In this document: positions 35,596 through 45,297 of the stretch, piece after piece
How the letters are laid out: every line of letters begins with the position of its first letter
How positions within the stretch are numbered: the first letter of the stretch is position 1
Origin: Lichenibacterium ramalinae
GTDB taxonomy: Bacteria > Pseudomonadota > Alphaproteobacteria > Rhizobiales > Beijerinckiaceae
Length of the DNA: 64,000 nt
Assembly: GCF_004137085.1 (NCBI RefSeq)
Contig: NZ_QYBC01000014.1
Coordinates: 62,001 to 126,000 of the forward strand
Direction of reading: 5' to 3'
Notes under the pieces: generated by a model
Told to the model about the DNA's origin: nothing
The model's input: the letters and a program-made list of their open reading frames with translations, nothing else
Database searches by the model: none
Program-made: the position numbers and the translations under genes

Positions 35596-36249
35596 ATGGT
35601 GAGATGGGCGCTGCGGCTCGCCTTCCTGCTCGGGGCGGTCGCCGCCGGAGCCCTGGCGTTGCAGACCGTCATCCACCCGGTCTCGACGCTGATGGCGGGG
35701 CGCTGGCTCACCGGCCAGCCGGTCGACCGGCGGTGGGTGCCCCTCGCGGCCGTGTCGCCCAAGCTCGTCGCCTCGGTCATCCTGTCGGAAGACGGCCAGT
35801 TCTGCCACGAGCACGGCATCGACGTCTCGGCCCTGCGCGAGGTGATCGCCGACGGCGACGGCGCCCCGGCGCGCGGGGCCTCGACCATCACCATGCAGGT
35901 GGCCAAGAACCTGTTCCTGTGGCCGGGCCGCTCCTACCTGCGCAAGGCGCTCGAGATCCCCCTGGCCGTCCTGCTCGACGCGCTGTGGGGCAAGCGACGC
36001 GTGCTCGAAGCCTACCTCAACGTCGCCGAATGGGGGGAGGGGATCTACGGCATCGAGGCCGCCGCGCAGGACCATTTCCACGTCGGCGCCTCAGCCCTCA
36101 CGGGCCGCCAGGCCGCGCTGCTCGCCACGGCCCTGCCGAACCCCATCCTGCGCAGCGTCACCCAGCCGTCGCGCCACCACCGGCAGCTCGCCCGGCGCAT
36201 CCTCGACATGCAGGGCATCGCCGGCCCGCACGTGGCCTGCGTCGAGTGA
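35596..36249 (+). CDS. mtgA: Monofunctional peptidoglycan transglycosylase
   Basis: A GT51 enzyme that polymerises lipid II without transpeptidase activity. 217 residues, one N-terminal membrane anchor (about residues 5-25). GT51 motifs are complete: VILSEDGQFCHEHG with the catalytic Glu, RGASTITMQVAKNLFLW, and RRVLEAYLNVAEWGEGIYGIEAA. It is divergent from rsfS and convergent with hemH. Confidence 0.94.
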   Translation: MVRWALRLAFLLGAVAAGALALQTVIHPVSTLMAGRWLTGQPVDRRWVPLAAVSPKLVASVILSEDGQFCHEHGIDVSALREVIADGDGAPARGASTITMQVAKNLFLWPGRSYLRKALEIPLAVLLDALWGKRRVLEAYLNVAEWGEGIYGIEAAAQDHFHVGASALTGRQAALLATALPNPILRSVTQPSRHHRQLARRILDMQGIAGPHVACVE

Positions 36250-36255
36250 GGCCGG

Positions 36256-37344
36256 TCAGACCCAGCCCATGAGCTCGCGGCGGACGATCGACTCGATGAC
36301 GCGGATGCCGCCCGGGCTGTCGTTGAGGCAGTCGATGCGGGCGAACTTCTCGCCGCCGCCGTGGTGGAAATATTCCGCGTTCTCGCCGCCGATCTCCTCG
36401 ATGGTCTCGAGGCAATCGGCCGAGAACCCCGGCGTCACCACGGCGAGGCGCTTCACCCCGCGCGCCGCCAGAGCCTTGATGGTCTCGTCCGTGTAGGGCT
36501 GCAGCCATTCGGCGCCGCCGAACCGCGACTGGAAGGTGAGCATGAAACGGTCGGCGTCGAGGCCGAGCGCTTCGCGCAGCAGCCGGGCCGTCTTGGCGCA
36601 CTGGCAATGGTAGGGGTCGCCCTTGAGCAGGTATTCCTTCGGCACGCCGTGGAAGGAGGCGATGACGACCTCGGGCTCGAAGTCCAGCCCCGCCAGCCCG
36701 TCGCGGATGGAATCGGCCACGGCCGCGATGTAGTCGGGGTCGTCGGCGTAAGGGGGGGCGACGCGCAGGGCCGGCTGCCAGCGCATGGCCATCAGCGCCT
36801 CGAAGGCCTTGTCGCAGGCCGTGGCGCTGGTGGCGGCGGCGTATTGCGGGTAGAGCGGCACCAGCAGGATGCGGTCGCAGCCCTCGCCCTGCAGGCGTTC
36901 GAGGGCGGACTTGACCGACGGGTTGCCGTAGCGCATGCCCCAGTCGACCCGGACGCCGGCGCCGTCGGGGCCGAGGAGGCCGTCGGCGATCGAGGCCTGG
37001 AGCTTCTCGGCCTGCGAGCGCGTGATGGTCTTCAGCGGGCTCTCGTTGCGCTCGTGGTTCCAGATCGTGTCGTAGTCCTTGCCCTTGCGGCCCGGCCGCA
37101 CCGTGAGGATGATGCCGTTGAGGATCACCCACCACAGCGCTCGGTTCACCTCGATGACCCTGCGGTCCCAAAGGAACTCCTTGAGGTAGCGCCGCATCGA
37201 CCAATAGTCGGTGGCGTCGGGCGTGCCGAGGTTGGTCAGCAGGACGCCGATGCGCCGCGGCTTGACGGCCGGGTGGCCGGGCGGCAGCGGGCCCACAGCG
37301 GCGTTCAGCTGCGCGGCGGGATCGATTCGAGACTGGACGTTCAT
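36256..37344 (-). CDS. hemH: Ferrochelatase
   Basis: Inserts Fe2+ into protoporphyrin IX, the last step of protoheme synthesis; membrane associated. 362 residues. Recognisable blocks: RIGVLLTNLGTPDATDYWSMRRYLKEFL (in parts VLLTNLGTPDA, RRYLKEFLWD), the metal-site ASFHGVPKEYLLKGDPYHCQC (in parts SFHGVPKEYLLKGD, YHCQC) and VVTPGFSADCLETIEEI. AGAGGT precedes the ATG, which overlaps the thiD stop by 4 bp (ATGA). Confidence 0.96.
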   Translation of the reverse strand: MNVQSRIDPAAQLNAAVGPLPPGHPAVKPRRIGVLLTNLGTPDATDYWSMRRYLKEFLWDRRVIEVNRALWWVILNGIILTVRPGRKGKDYDTIWNHERNESPLKTITRSQAEKLQASIADGLLGPDGAGVRVDWGMRYGNPSVKSALERLQGEGCDRILLVPLYPQYAAATSATACDKAFEALMAMRWQPALRVAPPYADDPDYIAAVADSIRDGLAGLDFEPEVVIASFHGVPKEYLLKGDPYHCQCAKTARLLREALGLDADRFMLTFQSRFGGAEWLQPYTDETIKALAARGVKRLAVVTPGFSADCLETIEEIGGENAEYFHHGGGEKFARIDCLNDSPGGIRVIESIVRRELMGWV

Positions 37345-38159
37345 CGGACCTCTGAATCTCCGGCGGGCCAGAGCGCGTGGAAATGGTGGACGGGCCCGTG
37401 CCCGTGCCCCACGTCGAGGCTCGCGCTGTCGAGGATGGCAGCCGACAGATAGGACTTTGCCGCCCCCACCGCATCGGCCAGGGCCAGGCCTTTCGCCAGA
37501 TAGCAGGCGATGGCGGAGGACAACGTGCAGCCGGTGCCGTGCGTGTTGCGCGTGGCGATGCGGGCGCCCGTGAAGAACTGGATGCCGTCGCGGTCGGACA
37601 GGAGGTCGACGGCCTCGCCGCCCGAAAGGTGGCCCCCCTTCACCAGGACGGCCCGGGCGCCCCGCGCCTGCAGCGCCGCCGCCGCGCTCCGCATGGCGTC
37701 CTCGTCCTCCGGCACCGGCACGTCCCCGAGCCGCGCCGCCTCGGGCAGGTTCGGCGTCAGCACGGTGGCGAGGGGCAGAAGCTCCGCCAGGGCGTCCACG
37801 ACGTCGGGCGCGCCCAGGCTGTCGCCGCTCGTCGCCACGAGGACGGGGTCGAGCACCACCGGGAGGCCGGGATGGTCGGCGAGGCAGCGCGCCACCACCC
37901 GCACCATGGCGCCGGTGGCCAGCATGCCGATCTTCACGGCATCGACGCGCACGTCGGCGAAGATCGCGTCGAGCTGGGCCGCCAGGAACTCCGGCGGCGG
38001 CACGTGGACGGCGACGACGCCGCGCGTGTTCTGCGCCGTCAACGCCGTCAGCGCCGCCATGCCGTAGCAGCCCAGGGCCGAGAACGTCTTGAGGTCGGCC
38101 TGGATGCCGGCCCCGCCGCTCGGGTCCGAGCCCGCGATGGAGAGGAGGTTGGGGATCAT
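37341..38159 (-). CDS. thiD: Hydroxymethylpyrimidine(-phosphate) kinase
   Basis: Phosphorylates HMP and HMP-P for thiamine synthesis. 272 residues, ribokinase-like fold: GSDPSGGAGIQADLKTFSALG (split GSDPSGGAGIQ / ADLKTFSALG), DPVLVATSGDSL and the anion hole GTGCTLSSAIA. Its stop overlaps the hemH start, so thiamine and heme enzymes are translationally coupled. I see no TPP riboswitch in the 239 bp upstream. Confidence 0.95.
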   Translation of the reverse strand: MIPNLLSIAGSDPSGGAGIQADLKTFSALGCYGMAALTALTAQNTRGVVAVHVPPPEFLAAQLDAIFADVRVDAVKIGMLATGAMVRVVARCLADHPGLPVVLDPVLVATSGDSLGAPDVVDALAELLPLATVLTPNLPEAARLGDVPVPEDEDAMRSAAAALQARGARAVLVKGGHLSGGEAVDLLSDRDGIQFFTGARIATRNTHGTGCTLSSAIACYLAKGLALADAVGAAKSYLSAAILDSASLDVGHGHGPVHHFHALWPAGDSEVR

Positions 38160-38398
38160 GGGTTCGCTCGCTTCGTTGCGTCGAGCCCTTAGAACACTCC
38201 GCCGCCGGAGGGAAACGCGATCCCGCCCAGAGGCGGCGGAGGCGCATCGGCAGTCGCCGATGGTCCCGGCCCCTTTGCCGTTTCGCTGGACGCGTCGGCG
38301 TCGCGCCGCACCGCCGCGTCGGGTACAACGTGGCCCCGGGAGGGGCCGACGGCCGCGCGCCGCCGCGTCGCTCCGAGCCCGTCGCGAGGAGGCCCTCC

Positions 38399-40213
38399 AT
38401 GTTGCACGCCCGCTTTCAGTCCTTCGACGAGAAGGCCGACCCTTCGCAGGGCGGCGCCCGGGTCGCGGCGTTGCGGGCCGAACTCGCGCGGCGCGGCCTC
38501 GACGGCTTCGTGGTGCCGCGCGCCGACGAACACCAGAACGAATACGTGCCGCCGGCGGCCGAGCGCCTGGCCTGGCTGACGGGCTTCACCGGCTCGGCCG
38601 GGATCGCCGTCGTCCTCACCGACGCGGCGGCGGTCTTCGTCGACGGCCGCTACACGGTGCAGATCCGCGAACAGGTCGACCTCGCCGTCTTCGTGCCGGA
38701 GCCCTGGCTCGACCACCCGCCCGAGGCCTGGCTCGGCGAGCGCCTGGTGCCCGGGCAGGCCATCGGCTTCGATCCCTGGCTGCACACGCCCCCCCAGGTG
38801 GAGCGCCTGTCGCGCGCCGTGGAGGCGGCCGGCGCCCGCCTGGTGCCGGTCGACAGCAACCCGGTCGACGCGGTCTGGACCGACCGGCCGGCCGCGCCGT
38901 GCGGTGCCGTGTCGCTCCACCCCGAGCATCTCGCGGGCCAGGACCGCGCCGCCAAGGTGGCGGCGGTCCGCGACAGGCTCGCCGAGGGCGAAACGCTGCT
39001 GGTGAGCGACCCCCACGCCGTGGCCTGGCTGTTCAACATCCGCGGCGCCGACGTCGGCCACACGCCGCTGCCGCTCGCCTACGCGCTGGTGCCGAGGAGC
39101 GGCCGGCCGATCCTCTACGTCGACGGCGCCAAGCTGTCGAACAGCGTGCGGGACGCGCTCGAAGCCGTGACCGAGGTGGCGCCTCCGGCCGGCCTGCTCG
39201 CCGCCATGGACCGGCTCGGCCGGGAGGGGCGGGCGCTGCGCTTCGACGCCGCCACCGTGCCGCACCGTCTCGTGCGGGCGCTCGAGGCGGCCGGCGGCAC
39301 CGCGACGGTCGGGACGGATCCGATCGCCCTCATGAAGGCGTCGAAGAGCGAGGCCGAGCGGCAGGGCTCGCGCGAGGCGCACCGGCGCGACGCCGCCGCC
39401 TTCGCGCGCTTCCTGCACTGGTTCGCCGGCGAGGCGCCGAAGGGCGGCCTCACCGAGATCTCCTGCGTCGAGGCGCTCGAACATTTCCGGCGCGAGACCG
39501 GGGCGCTGAAGGACCTGTCCTTCCCGACCATCGCGGGCTTCGGCCCCCATGCCGCCATCCCGCATTACCGCGTCACCACGGGCTCCGACCTCCCGGTCGG
39601 GCCCGGCGTGTTCCTCATCGACAGCGGCGGGCAATACGAGGACGGCACCACCGACATCACCCGCACGCTCTGCGTCGGGCCCCCCGAACCGGCCTTCGTC
39701 GACGGCTTCACCCGCGTGCTGAAGGGCCACATCGCCATCGCCCGCGCGGTCTTCCCGCCGGGCACGACGGGCGCCCAGCTCGACCCCTTCGCGCGCCAGC
39801 ACCTGTGGCGCGCCGGCCTCGACTTCGACCACGGCACCGGGCACGGCGTGGGTTCGTACCTGTCGGTGCACGAGGGGCCGCAGCGCATCGCCAAGACCGG
39901 CACGACGCCGCTGGCCGAAGGCATGATCCTGTCGAACGAGCCCGGCCTCTACCGCGCCGGCGCCTGGGGCATCCGCATCGAGAACCTGATCCTTGTCGAG
40001 GCGCGCGACATCCCCGGCGGCGAGCGCCCCATGCTGGGCTTCGAAACCCTGACCTTCGCGCCGATCCAGCGCGACCTCATCGACGTCGCCATGCTGGACG
40101 CCGAGGAGCGGGCCTGGATCGACGCCTACCACGCCGAGGTGCGGGACATCGTGGCGCCGCTGCTCGCCCCTGACGTGCGCGCCTGGCTCGAGGGCGCGAC
40201 CCGGCCCCTGTGA
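38399..40213 (+). CDS. Xaa-Pro aminopeptidase (M24B)
   Basis: 604 residues, the long three-domain form like eukaryotic XPNPEP1, releasing N-terminal residues before proline. Two creatinase-like N-terminal domains precede the pita-bread metal domain, where the two-metal ligands are visible: DSGGQYEDGTTDITRT (two Asp), GTGHGVGSYLSVHEGP (His), LSNEPGLY (Glu) and IRIENLILV (Glu). AGGAGG precedes ATG 38399. Cytosolic, monocistronic. Confidence 0.94.
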   Translation: MLHARFQSFDEKADPSQGGARVAALRAELARRGLDGFVVPRADEHQNEYVPPAAERLAWLTGFTGSAGIAVVLTDAAAVFVDGRYTVQIREQVDLAVFVPEPWLDHPPEAWLGERLVPGQAIGFDPWLHTPPQVERLSRAVEAAGARLVPVDSNPVDAVWTDRPAAPCGAVSLHPEHLAGQDRAAKVAAVRDRLAEGETLLVSDPHAVAWLFNIRGADVGHTPLPLAYALVPRSGRPILYVDGAKLSNSVRDALEAVTEVAPPAGLLAAMDRLGREGRALRFDAATVPHRLVRALEAAGGTATVGTDPIALMKASKSEAERQGSREAHRRDAAAFARFLHWFAGEAPKGGLTEISCVEALEHFRRETGALKDLSFPTIAGFGPHAAIPHYRVTTGSDLPVGPGVFLIDSGGQYEDGTTDITRTLCVGPPEPAFVDGFTRVLKGHIAIARAVFPPGTTGAQLDPFARQHLWRAGLDFDHGTGHGVGSYLSVHEGPQRIAKTGTTPLAEGMILSNEPGLYRAGAWGIRIENLILVEARDIPGGERPMLGFETLTFAPIQRDLIDVAMLDAEERAWIDAYHAEVRDIVAPLLAPDVRAWLEGATRPL

Positions 40214-40252
40214 CGGGGCGCTCGCCCCGGCCGGGCCACGCGCCCCCGCCGC

Positions 40253-41830
40253 TCAATAGCCGAGCGCGATGCCGTCCTTGCGGTGGTCCGAACCGCCGAA
40301 CAGGGCGCCGCGCTCCCAGTCGATCAGCACCGACTGGCAGCCGCCGATCGGCGTGGTCTGGGGCTCGATGACGTGGCCGCGGCGGCGCAGGTCGTCGAGC
40401 AGGGCCGGCTTTACGGTGGTCTCGACCTGCAGCGCGCCGCCGAAGGCGAAGGTGCGGGGCGTGTCGCTGGCGTCCTGCGGGTCGAGCCCGCGGCCGAGCA
40501 CGTTGCTGAGGAAATCGACGTGGCCGGTCGCCTGGTAGTGTCCGCCCATCACGCCGAAGGGCATCAGGGCCCGGCCGTCGCGGCACACCATGCCGGGGAT
40601 GATGGTGTGCATGGGGCGCTTGCCGGGCGCGATGCTGTTGGCGTGGCCGGGCGCGAAGCGGAACGAGAGGCCGCGGTTGTGCAGCAGCACGCCGCTGTCC
40701 GGGACGTAGAGGCCCGAGCCGAAGCTGTTGAAGATGGAGTTGATGAAGGACACGCAGTTGCGGTCCCGGTCGACGACCGACAGGCACACCGTGTCGCGGT
40801 GCGGCACCTCGTCGGAGAAGACGGGCGGCCCCGCCCGCTCGCGGTCGATCCGCGGCAGGATCGCCTCCACCCAGGCGTCCGACAGCAGCTCCGCCACCGG
40901 CACCGCCACCTGGCGCGGGTCGGCGAGGTAGGTGTCGCGGGCCAGGTAGGCCGCCTTGGTGATCTCGGCCAGGAGGTGGATGCGCTCGGCCTCGGGCGCA
41001 CCCGACAGGTCGAGCCGCTCGGCGAGGCGCAGCATCATCAGCGCGATGAGGCCCTGGCCGTTGGGCGGGCATTCGTAGACGTCGTGGCCGCGGAACCGCG
41101 TCGCGATCGGCTCCACCACCTCGGCCCGCTGCGCGTCGAAGTCCTCCGCCGTATGCAGGCCGCCGAGCCCGCGCAGCTTGGCGACGATGCCGTCGGCGAC
41201 GGCGCCGTCGTAGAAGCCCTTCCGGCCCTCGGCGGCGACCCGGCGCAGCGTGGCGGCGAGCGCCGGCAGGCGGAACAGGTCGCCCTCACGCGGCGGGCTG
41301 CCGCCGGGCAGGAAGGCGGCGCGCGCGTCCGGGTCGGGCTCGAGCCGGTCCCGGAAGGTCGCCCAGTCGTAGGCGACGCGCGGCGTCACGCGGAAGCCCT
41401 CCTCGGCCATGCGGATGGCGGGCTGCAGCAGCTCGGCCAGCGGCTTGCGCCCATGGCCGGCGTTGAGCCGGCACCAGGCGTCGACGCAGCCCGGCACCGT
41501 GACGGCATGGGGCGAGGTCGGGGCCGGGGCCGTGAGGTCGCGCTCGGCGAACCAGTCCGCCGTGGCGGCGGCCGGGGCACGGCCCGACCCGTTGAGCGCC
41601 ACCGGGGTGCCGCCCTGCGGCGCGTAGAGGGCGAAGCAGTCGCCGCCGAGGCCCGTCATGGCGGGCTCGACCACGCATTGCACCGCCACGGCCGCGATGG
41701 CGGCGTCCATGGCGTTGCCGCCGGCCTTGAGGGTCTCGATCGCCGTCAGCGTGGCGAGCGGGTGCGAGGTCGCCGCCATGCCGCTGGAGCCCATGGCGAG
41801 CGAACGGTCGACGGGGTTGAAGGCGCGCAT
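40253..41830 (-). CDS. Gamma-glutamyltransferase family protein (YwrD-like)
   Basis: 525 residues, an Ntn-hydrolase that matures by self-cleavage before a Thr. The expected cleavage site is visible as HRDTVCLSVVDRDRN, where T becomes the nucleophile. N-terminal blocks (GGNAMDAAIAAVAVQCVVEP; GLGGDCFALY) and the later PFGVMGGHYQATGHV are family-typical. Unlike E. coli Ggt there is no signal peptide, so it should be cytosolic; such forms may hydrolyse gamma-glutamyl compounds or act as acylases. It is convergent with the aminopeptidase and divergent from the next gene across 230 bp with no gene. Confidence 0.9.
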   Translation of the reverse strand: MRAFNPVDRSLAMGSSGMAATSHPLATLTAIETLKAGGNAMDAAIAAVAVQCVVEPAMTGLGGDCFALYAPQGGTPVALNGSGRAPAAATADWFAERDLTAPAPTSPHAVTVPGCVDAWCRLNAGHGRKPLAELLQPAIRMAEEGFRVTPRVAYDWATFRDRLEPDPDARAAFLPGGSPPREGDLFRLPALAATLRRVAAEGRKGFYDGAVADGIVAKLRGLGGLHTAEDFDAQRAEVVEPIATRFRGHDVYECPPNGQGLIALMMLRLAERLDLSGAPEAERIHLLAEITKAAYLARDTYLADPRQVAVPVAELLSDAWVEAILPRIDRERAGPPVFSDEVPHRDTVCLSVVDRDRNCVSFINSIFNSFGSGLYVPDSGVLLHNRGLSFRFAPGHANSIAPGKRPMHTIIPGMVCRDGRALMPFGVMGGHYQATGHVDFLSNVLGRGLDPQDASDTPRTFAFGGALQVETTVKPALLDDLRRRGHVIEPQTTPIGGCQSVLIDWERGALFGGSDHRKDGIALGY

Positions 41831-42060
41831 GGACGGGACTTTCCGGGTTCGGGAGGGTCCTCGCGACATTAGCTTCGGCGGAGGCCCTGTCCAGACGATC
41901 GCATGCAATCCCGACCGGTGCCGGCGGGCCAGACGGTGGCGGCGCGACCTGGATTGTGGTGAATCTCTGGAGATTTCATGTCCGCTCGCCGCCGCGGTCT
42001 TGACCCGGCCACCACGCGTGATGGAAACCGACCGGTAACGACCGACGACGAGAGTGTCTC

Positions 42061-43419
42061 ATGGTGGCGGCCAGCAGCGTCCCGCGCGGACCCGACCCGG
42101 TTTCCTCGAGCCGCAGGGTCCCGGCACCGGCCACGCAGCGCACGGCCCTGGCCTGGATGGGGACGGGGCTGTTCGTGCTGTGCCTCGCCGTGCGGACGCC
42201 GGACTTGTTCCGCCATCCGAGGTTCTGGGCCGAGGAGGGAGCGCTCTATTTCCGGGCGATGCGCGACCTGCCGCTGCTCGGCGCCCTGGGTTTCGTCGCC
42301 AACGGGAACTATCAGTTCCTCACCAACCTCTTCGTCGAACTGTCGATCCTGTCGCCGCCGCGGCAGGCGGCCGTGGCGACGACCTATCTTCCGTTGCTCG
42401 TCGCGGCCTACGGCGCCTTCCTCATGGCCCGGGTCCTGGTGTCGAGCGGTTGCTCGGCCGTGTCGGTGGCGGTGGCCTGCCTGCTCTTCGCCGCGCAGAC
42501 CGCCGGCTACGAGGTGTTCCTGAGTGCCACCAACGTCCAATGGGTGTGTTCGGCCGTCGCCCTGCTGCTGGCGCTGCAGGATGACGTCGGCGCGACCAGC
42601 GCCCCGGCCTGGCGCCGCTACGCCGCGCTCGCCGCCTGCGGTCTGACCGGCACGCCGTCCTGCATCCTCCTGCCGCTGTTCCTGGCGCTCGCCTGGCTGA
42701 GGCCGACCCGGTACCGGTTCACCCTGGCGGCCGTCCTGGCGGCGGCCGCCGCCCTGCAATGCGGCGTGATCCTGGCCCATGCCGGGCAGGTCCACCGCCA
42801 GTTCCAGCTGACGCCGCAGACGCTGGCGGCCTTCGTGCTGCACACCGTGCTCGCCGGCTTCCTGCCGGTCGACGGCGTCGAGAGCATGACGGCGGTCCTG
42901 CGCGCCCACGGCCCGCATTGGGGCGGCTCGGCGGCGCAGCTGACGCTCGTCGGTCTTGCGGGGCTCGGCATCCTCACGGTCCTGGCGCGCGATCGCCTCG
43001 GAGCCGTCCTGGCCGTGGCGCTCGCCGCCACGGCTGTGCAAGTCGGCCTGGTGAACGCCTTCGGACAGCTCGGCAAGGCCGACGACCTGCTCGGGGGCTG
43101 GGCCGGCGCCCGGTACTTCTTCTGCCCCTCCACCTGTCTCATCGTCATGCTGGCCGCCGGATCGAGCGCCGACGTGCGGTCGCTCCGCGTCGTCGCCGGC
43201 CTGCTGGTCTTCATGGCGCTCGGCGATGCGGCCCTGTCCCGGATCGACGCCGGCTGGTCGGGCCTGTTCATGACGGGGCCTTCGGTGAGCGGCGGCGTCG
43301 ACCGCTGCCGGGTCGCCGGGCCCTGCCGGGTCCCGGTGGGGCCGAACGGATCCGGCATGGCCGTCGACCTCATCGTCACGGGCCGGGACCTGCCGGCTTC
43401 CGCCACACCATCGCAATGA
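42061..43419 (+). CDS. Multi-pass membrane protein of unknown function
   Basis: 452 residues with about nine to ten hydrophobic segments. The N-terminal extracytoplasmic loop FRHPRFWAEEGALYFRAM, with acidic residues just after the first helix, resembles the start of GT-C type membrane glycosyltransferases, but no signature is firm enough to name one. The soluble C-terminal 60 residues contain two Cys (DRCRVAGPCRVPVG) and may lie in the periplasm. The stop overlaps a possible start (ATG 43416) of the downstream gene by 4 bp. Confidence 0.75.
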   Translation: MVAASSVPRGPDPVSSSRRVPAPATQRTALAWMGTGLFVLCLAVRTPDLFRHPRFWAEEGALYFRAMRDLPLLGALGFVANGNYQFLTNLFVELSILSPPRQAAVATTYLPLLVAAYGAFLMARVLVSSGCSAVSVAVACLLFAAQTAGYEVFLSATNVQWVCSAVALLLALQDDVGATSAPAWRRYAALAACGLTGTPSCILLPLFLALAWLRPTRYRFTLAAVLAAAAALQCGVILAHAGQVHRQFQLTPQTLAAFVLHTVLAGFLPVDGVESMTAVLRAHGPHWGGSAAQLTLVGLAGLGILTVLARDRLGAVLAVALAATAVQVGLVNAFGQLGKADDLLGGWAGARYFFCPSTCLIVMLAAGSSADVRSLRVVAGLLVFMALGDAALSRIDAGWSGLFMTGPSVSGGVDRCRVAGPCRVPVGPNGSGMAVDLIVTGRDLPASATPSQ

Positions 43420-43439
43420 TCCGCCGATCGGGAGAAACC

Positions 43440-44207
43440 ATGCCGGAGCCGTCATCTGCCGTCCTGGCGCAACGCCGCGCCGCCTTCCGGGAGCTTCATC
43501 GCTCCGGTTGCTTCGTGCTCCCCAACCCGTGGGACGGCGGCACCGCCGTGCGGCTGGCCAGGGCGGGGTTCAAGGCCCTGGCATCGACCAGCGCCGGCGC
43601 CGCCTGGGCGTTGGGACGCGAGGACGGCGACCTTCCGGTCGACGTCGTGCTCGACCACCTTCGGTTCCTGTGCGGCGTCACGGACCTGCCGGTGAATGCG
43701 GACTTCGAGGCCGGGTTCGCCGACACGCCCGAGGGGGTGGCCGACAACGTCGCGCGTTGCATCGAGACGGGGGTGAGCGGCCTTTCGATCGAGGACCAGC
43801 AGGGCGGGCGCCTGTTCGGCCGCGACGAGGCGGTGGCGCGCCTCCGGGCGGCGCGGCGCGCGATCGACGCGTCCGGGGCCGACGTCGTGCTGGTCGGGCG
43901 CTGCGAGGCCTATCTCGTCGACCCGCTCGACCTCGACGCGGTCGCCGGGCGGCTGCGGGCCTATGCCGAGGCCGGTGCCGACTGCCTCTACGCGCCCGGC
44001 ATCAAGCGGCTCGACGCCATCGCCCACCTGGTGCGGTCGGTCGACCGGCCCCTCAACGCCAACCTCACCGGCACGGGCCTGTCGGTGGCGGACCTCGCCG
44101 GGGTCGGCGTGCGCCGCGTCAGCGTCGGGGCGGCGCTGGCGAGCGCCACCTATGCGAGTTTCGACGGCTTCGTCGACCGGCTCGTCGCCGAGGGCCGCCT
44201 GCCCTGA
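43440..44207 (+). CDS. Isocitrate lyase / PEP-mutase family protein
   Basis: 255 residues, a (beta/alpha)8 barrel. VLPNPWDGGTAVRLARAG is the typical opening of the small 2-methylisocitrate-lyase-like members; NADFEAGFADTPEGVA carries the metal-binding Asp, and GLSIEDQQGG the second acidic site. The Cys of true isocitrate lyase (KKCGH) is absent, so a phosphonate or oxaloacetate-type chemistry is likely, substrate unknown. ATG 43440 is preferred because GGGAGAA lies upstream; ATG 43416, overlapping the previous stop, is the alternative. Confidence 0.88.
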   Translation: MPEPSSAVLAQRRAAFRELHRSGCFVLPNPWDGGTAVRLARAGFKALASTSAGAAWALGREDGDLPVDVVLDHLRFLCGVTDLPVNADFEAGFADTPEGVADNVARCIETGVSGLSIEDQQGGRLFGRDEAVARLRAARRAIDASGADVVLVGRCEAYLVDPLDLDAVAGRLRAYAEAGADCLYAPGIKRLDAIAHLVRSVDRPLNANLTGTGLSVADLAGVGVRRVSVGAALASATYASFDGFVDRLVAEGRLP

Positions 44208-44217
44208 CGGCGGCCGC

Positions 44218-45297
44218 TCACGCCCCGGCCTCGCGCTCCAGCAGCGCCCGCTTGCGGGCGATGCCCCAGCGATAGCCGGACAGCCCACCGTCGGTCCTGA
44301 CCACGCGGTGGCACGGGATCGCCACAGCCAGGGCATTGGCGGCGCAGGCGCCCGCCACGGCGCGCACCGCGCGCGGGGCGCCGAGCCGAGCCGCCACCTC
44401 GGCGTAGCTCAGCGTTTCGCCGGCCGGGATGGCGCGCAGCACCCGCCAGACGCGCTCCTGGAAGGCCGTGCCCCGGATGTCGAGCGGCAGGTCGAAGCCG
44501 GCCCGCGGCGCCTCGACGAGGCCGACGACGCGCGCCACCGTCGCCTCGAAGCCGGCGTCGCCGCCCACGAGATCGGCGGCGGGGAAGCGGTCCTGCAGGT
44601 CCCGCAACAGGGCCCCGGGGTCGTCGCCGAGCGTGATGGCGGCGACGCCGCGGGTCGTGGCCGCCACCAACACGGCCCCGAGCGAGCATTGGCCGAGGGC
44701 GAACCGGATCGTCTCGCCGGCGCCGCCCCGCCGCCGCGCCGACGGTGTCATGCCGAGCCGCGCCGGCGATTCGGCGTAGAAGCGCCCGCTCGACTCGAAG
44801 CCGCCCGCGTAGATGGCCTCCGTCACGGTTTCGCTGCCGGCCAGGGCGTCGGCGGCGCGCGCGGCCCGGCGCGCGGCCGCATAGGCCCGGGGCGTGACGC
44901 CCAGGGCGGCCTTGAACACCCGGTGGAAATGGAAGCGGCTGAGGCCGGCGTCCCGCGCCAGGGCGGCGAGGTCGGGCTCGAGCTCGGCCGCCTCGATCAG
45001 CCGGCAGGCCCGGTCGACGAGGGCGGCCTGGCGGTCCGCCGCGCTTTCCCCCTCGGGGCGGCAGCGCAGGCAGGGCCGGAAGCCGGCCGCGCGCGCCGCG
45101 GCGGCATCGGGGTGGAAGCCGACGTTCTCGCGCCGCGCCGGGCGCGACGGGCACGAGGGGCGGCAGAAGACCCCGGTGGTGCGGACCGCGTAGACGAACC
45201 GCCCGTCGGCGGCGGCGTCGCGTGCCGTCACGGCGGCCCAGCGGGTGGCGTCCTCGTCGTGGTGCACGGCCCTCTGGTGCATGGCGCTGGCTTCCAT
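44218..45297 (-). CDS. ada: Bifunctional Ada: methylated-DNA repair and transcription factor
   Basis: 359 residues in three parts. The N-terminal zinc domain accepts methyl groups from phosphotriesters through Cys45 (VFCRPSCPSR) with C49, C76 and C79 as further ligands. An AraC-type helix-turn-helix follows (GLSRFHFHRVFKAALGVTP). The C-terminal O6-alkylguanine transferase carries the active-site C329 in IPCHRVVRTDG. In E. coli methylated Ada activates its own gene. GGGGGAG precedes the start. It diverges from the pyrimidine cluster across 207 bp. Confidence 0.95.
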   Translation of the reverse strand: MEASAMHQRAVHHDEDATRWAAVTARDAAADGRFVYAVRTTGVFCRPSCPSRPARRENVGFHPDAAAARAAGFRPCLRCRPEGESAADRQAALVDRACRLIEAAELEPDLAALARDAGLSRFHFHRVFKAALGVTPRAYAAARRAARAADALAGSETVTEAIYAGGFESSGRFYAESPARLGMTPSARRRGGAGETIRFALGQCSLGAVLVAATTRGVAAITLGDDPGALLRDLQDRFPAADLVGGDAGFEATVARVVGLVEAPRAGFDLPLDIRGTAFQERVWRVLRAIPAGETLSYAEVAARLGAPRAVRAVAGACAANALAVAIPCHRVVRTDGGLSGYRWGIARKRALLEREAGA

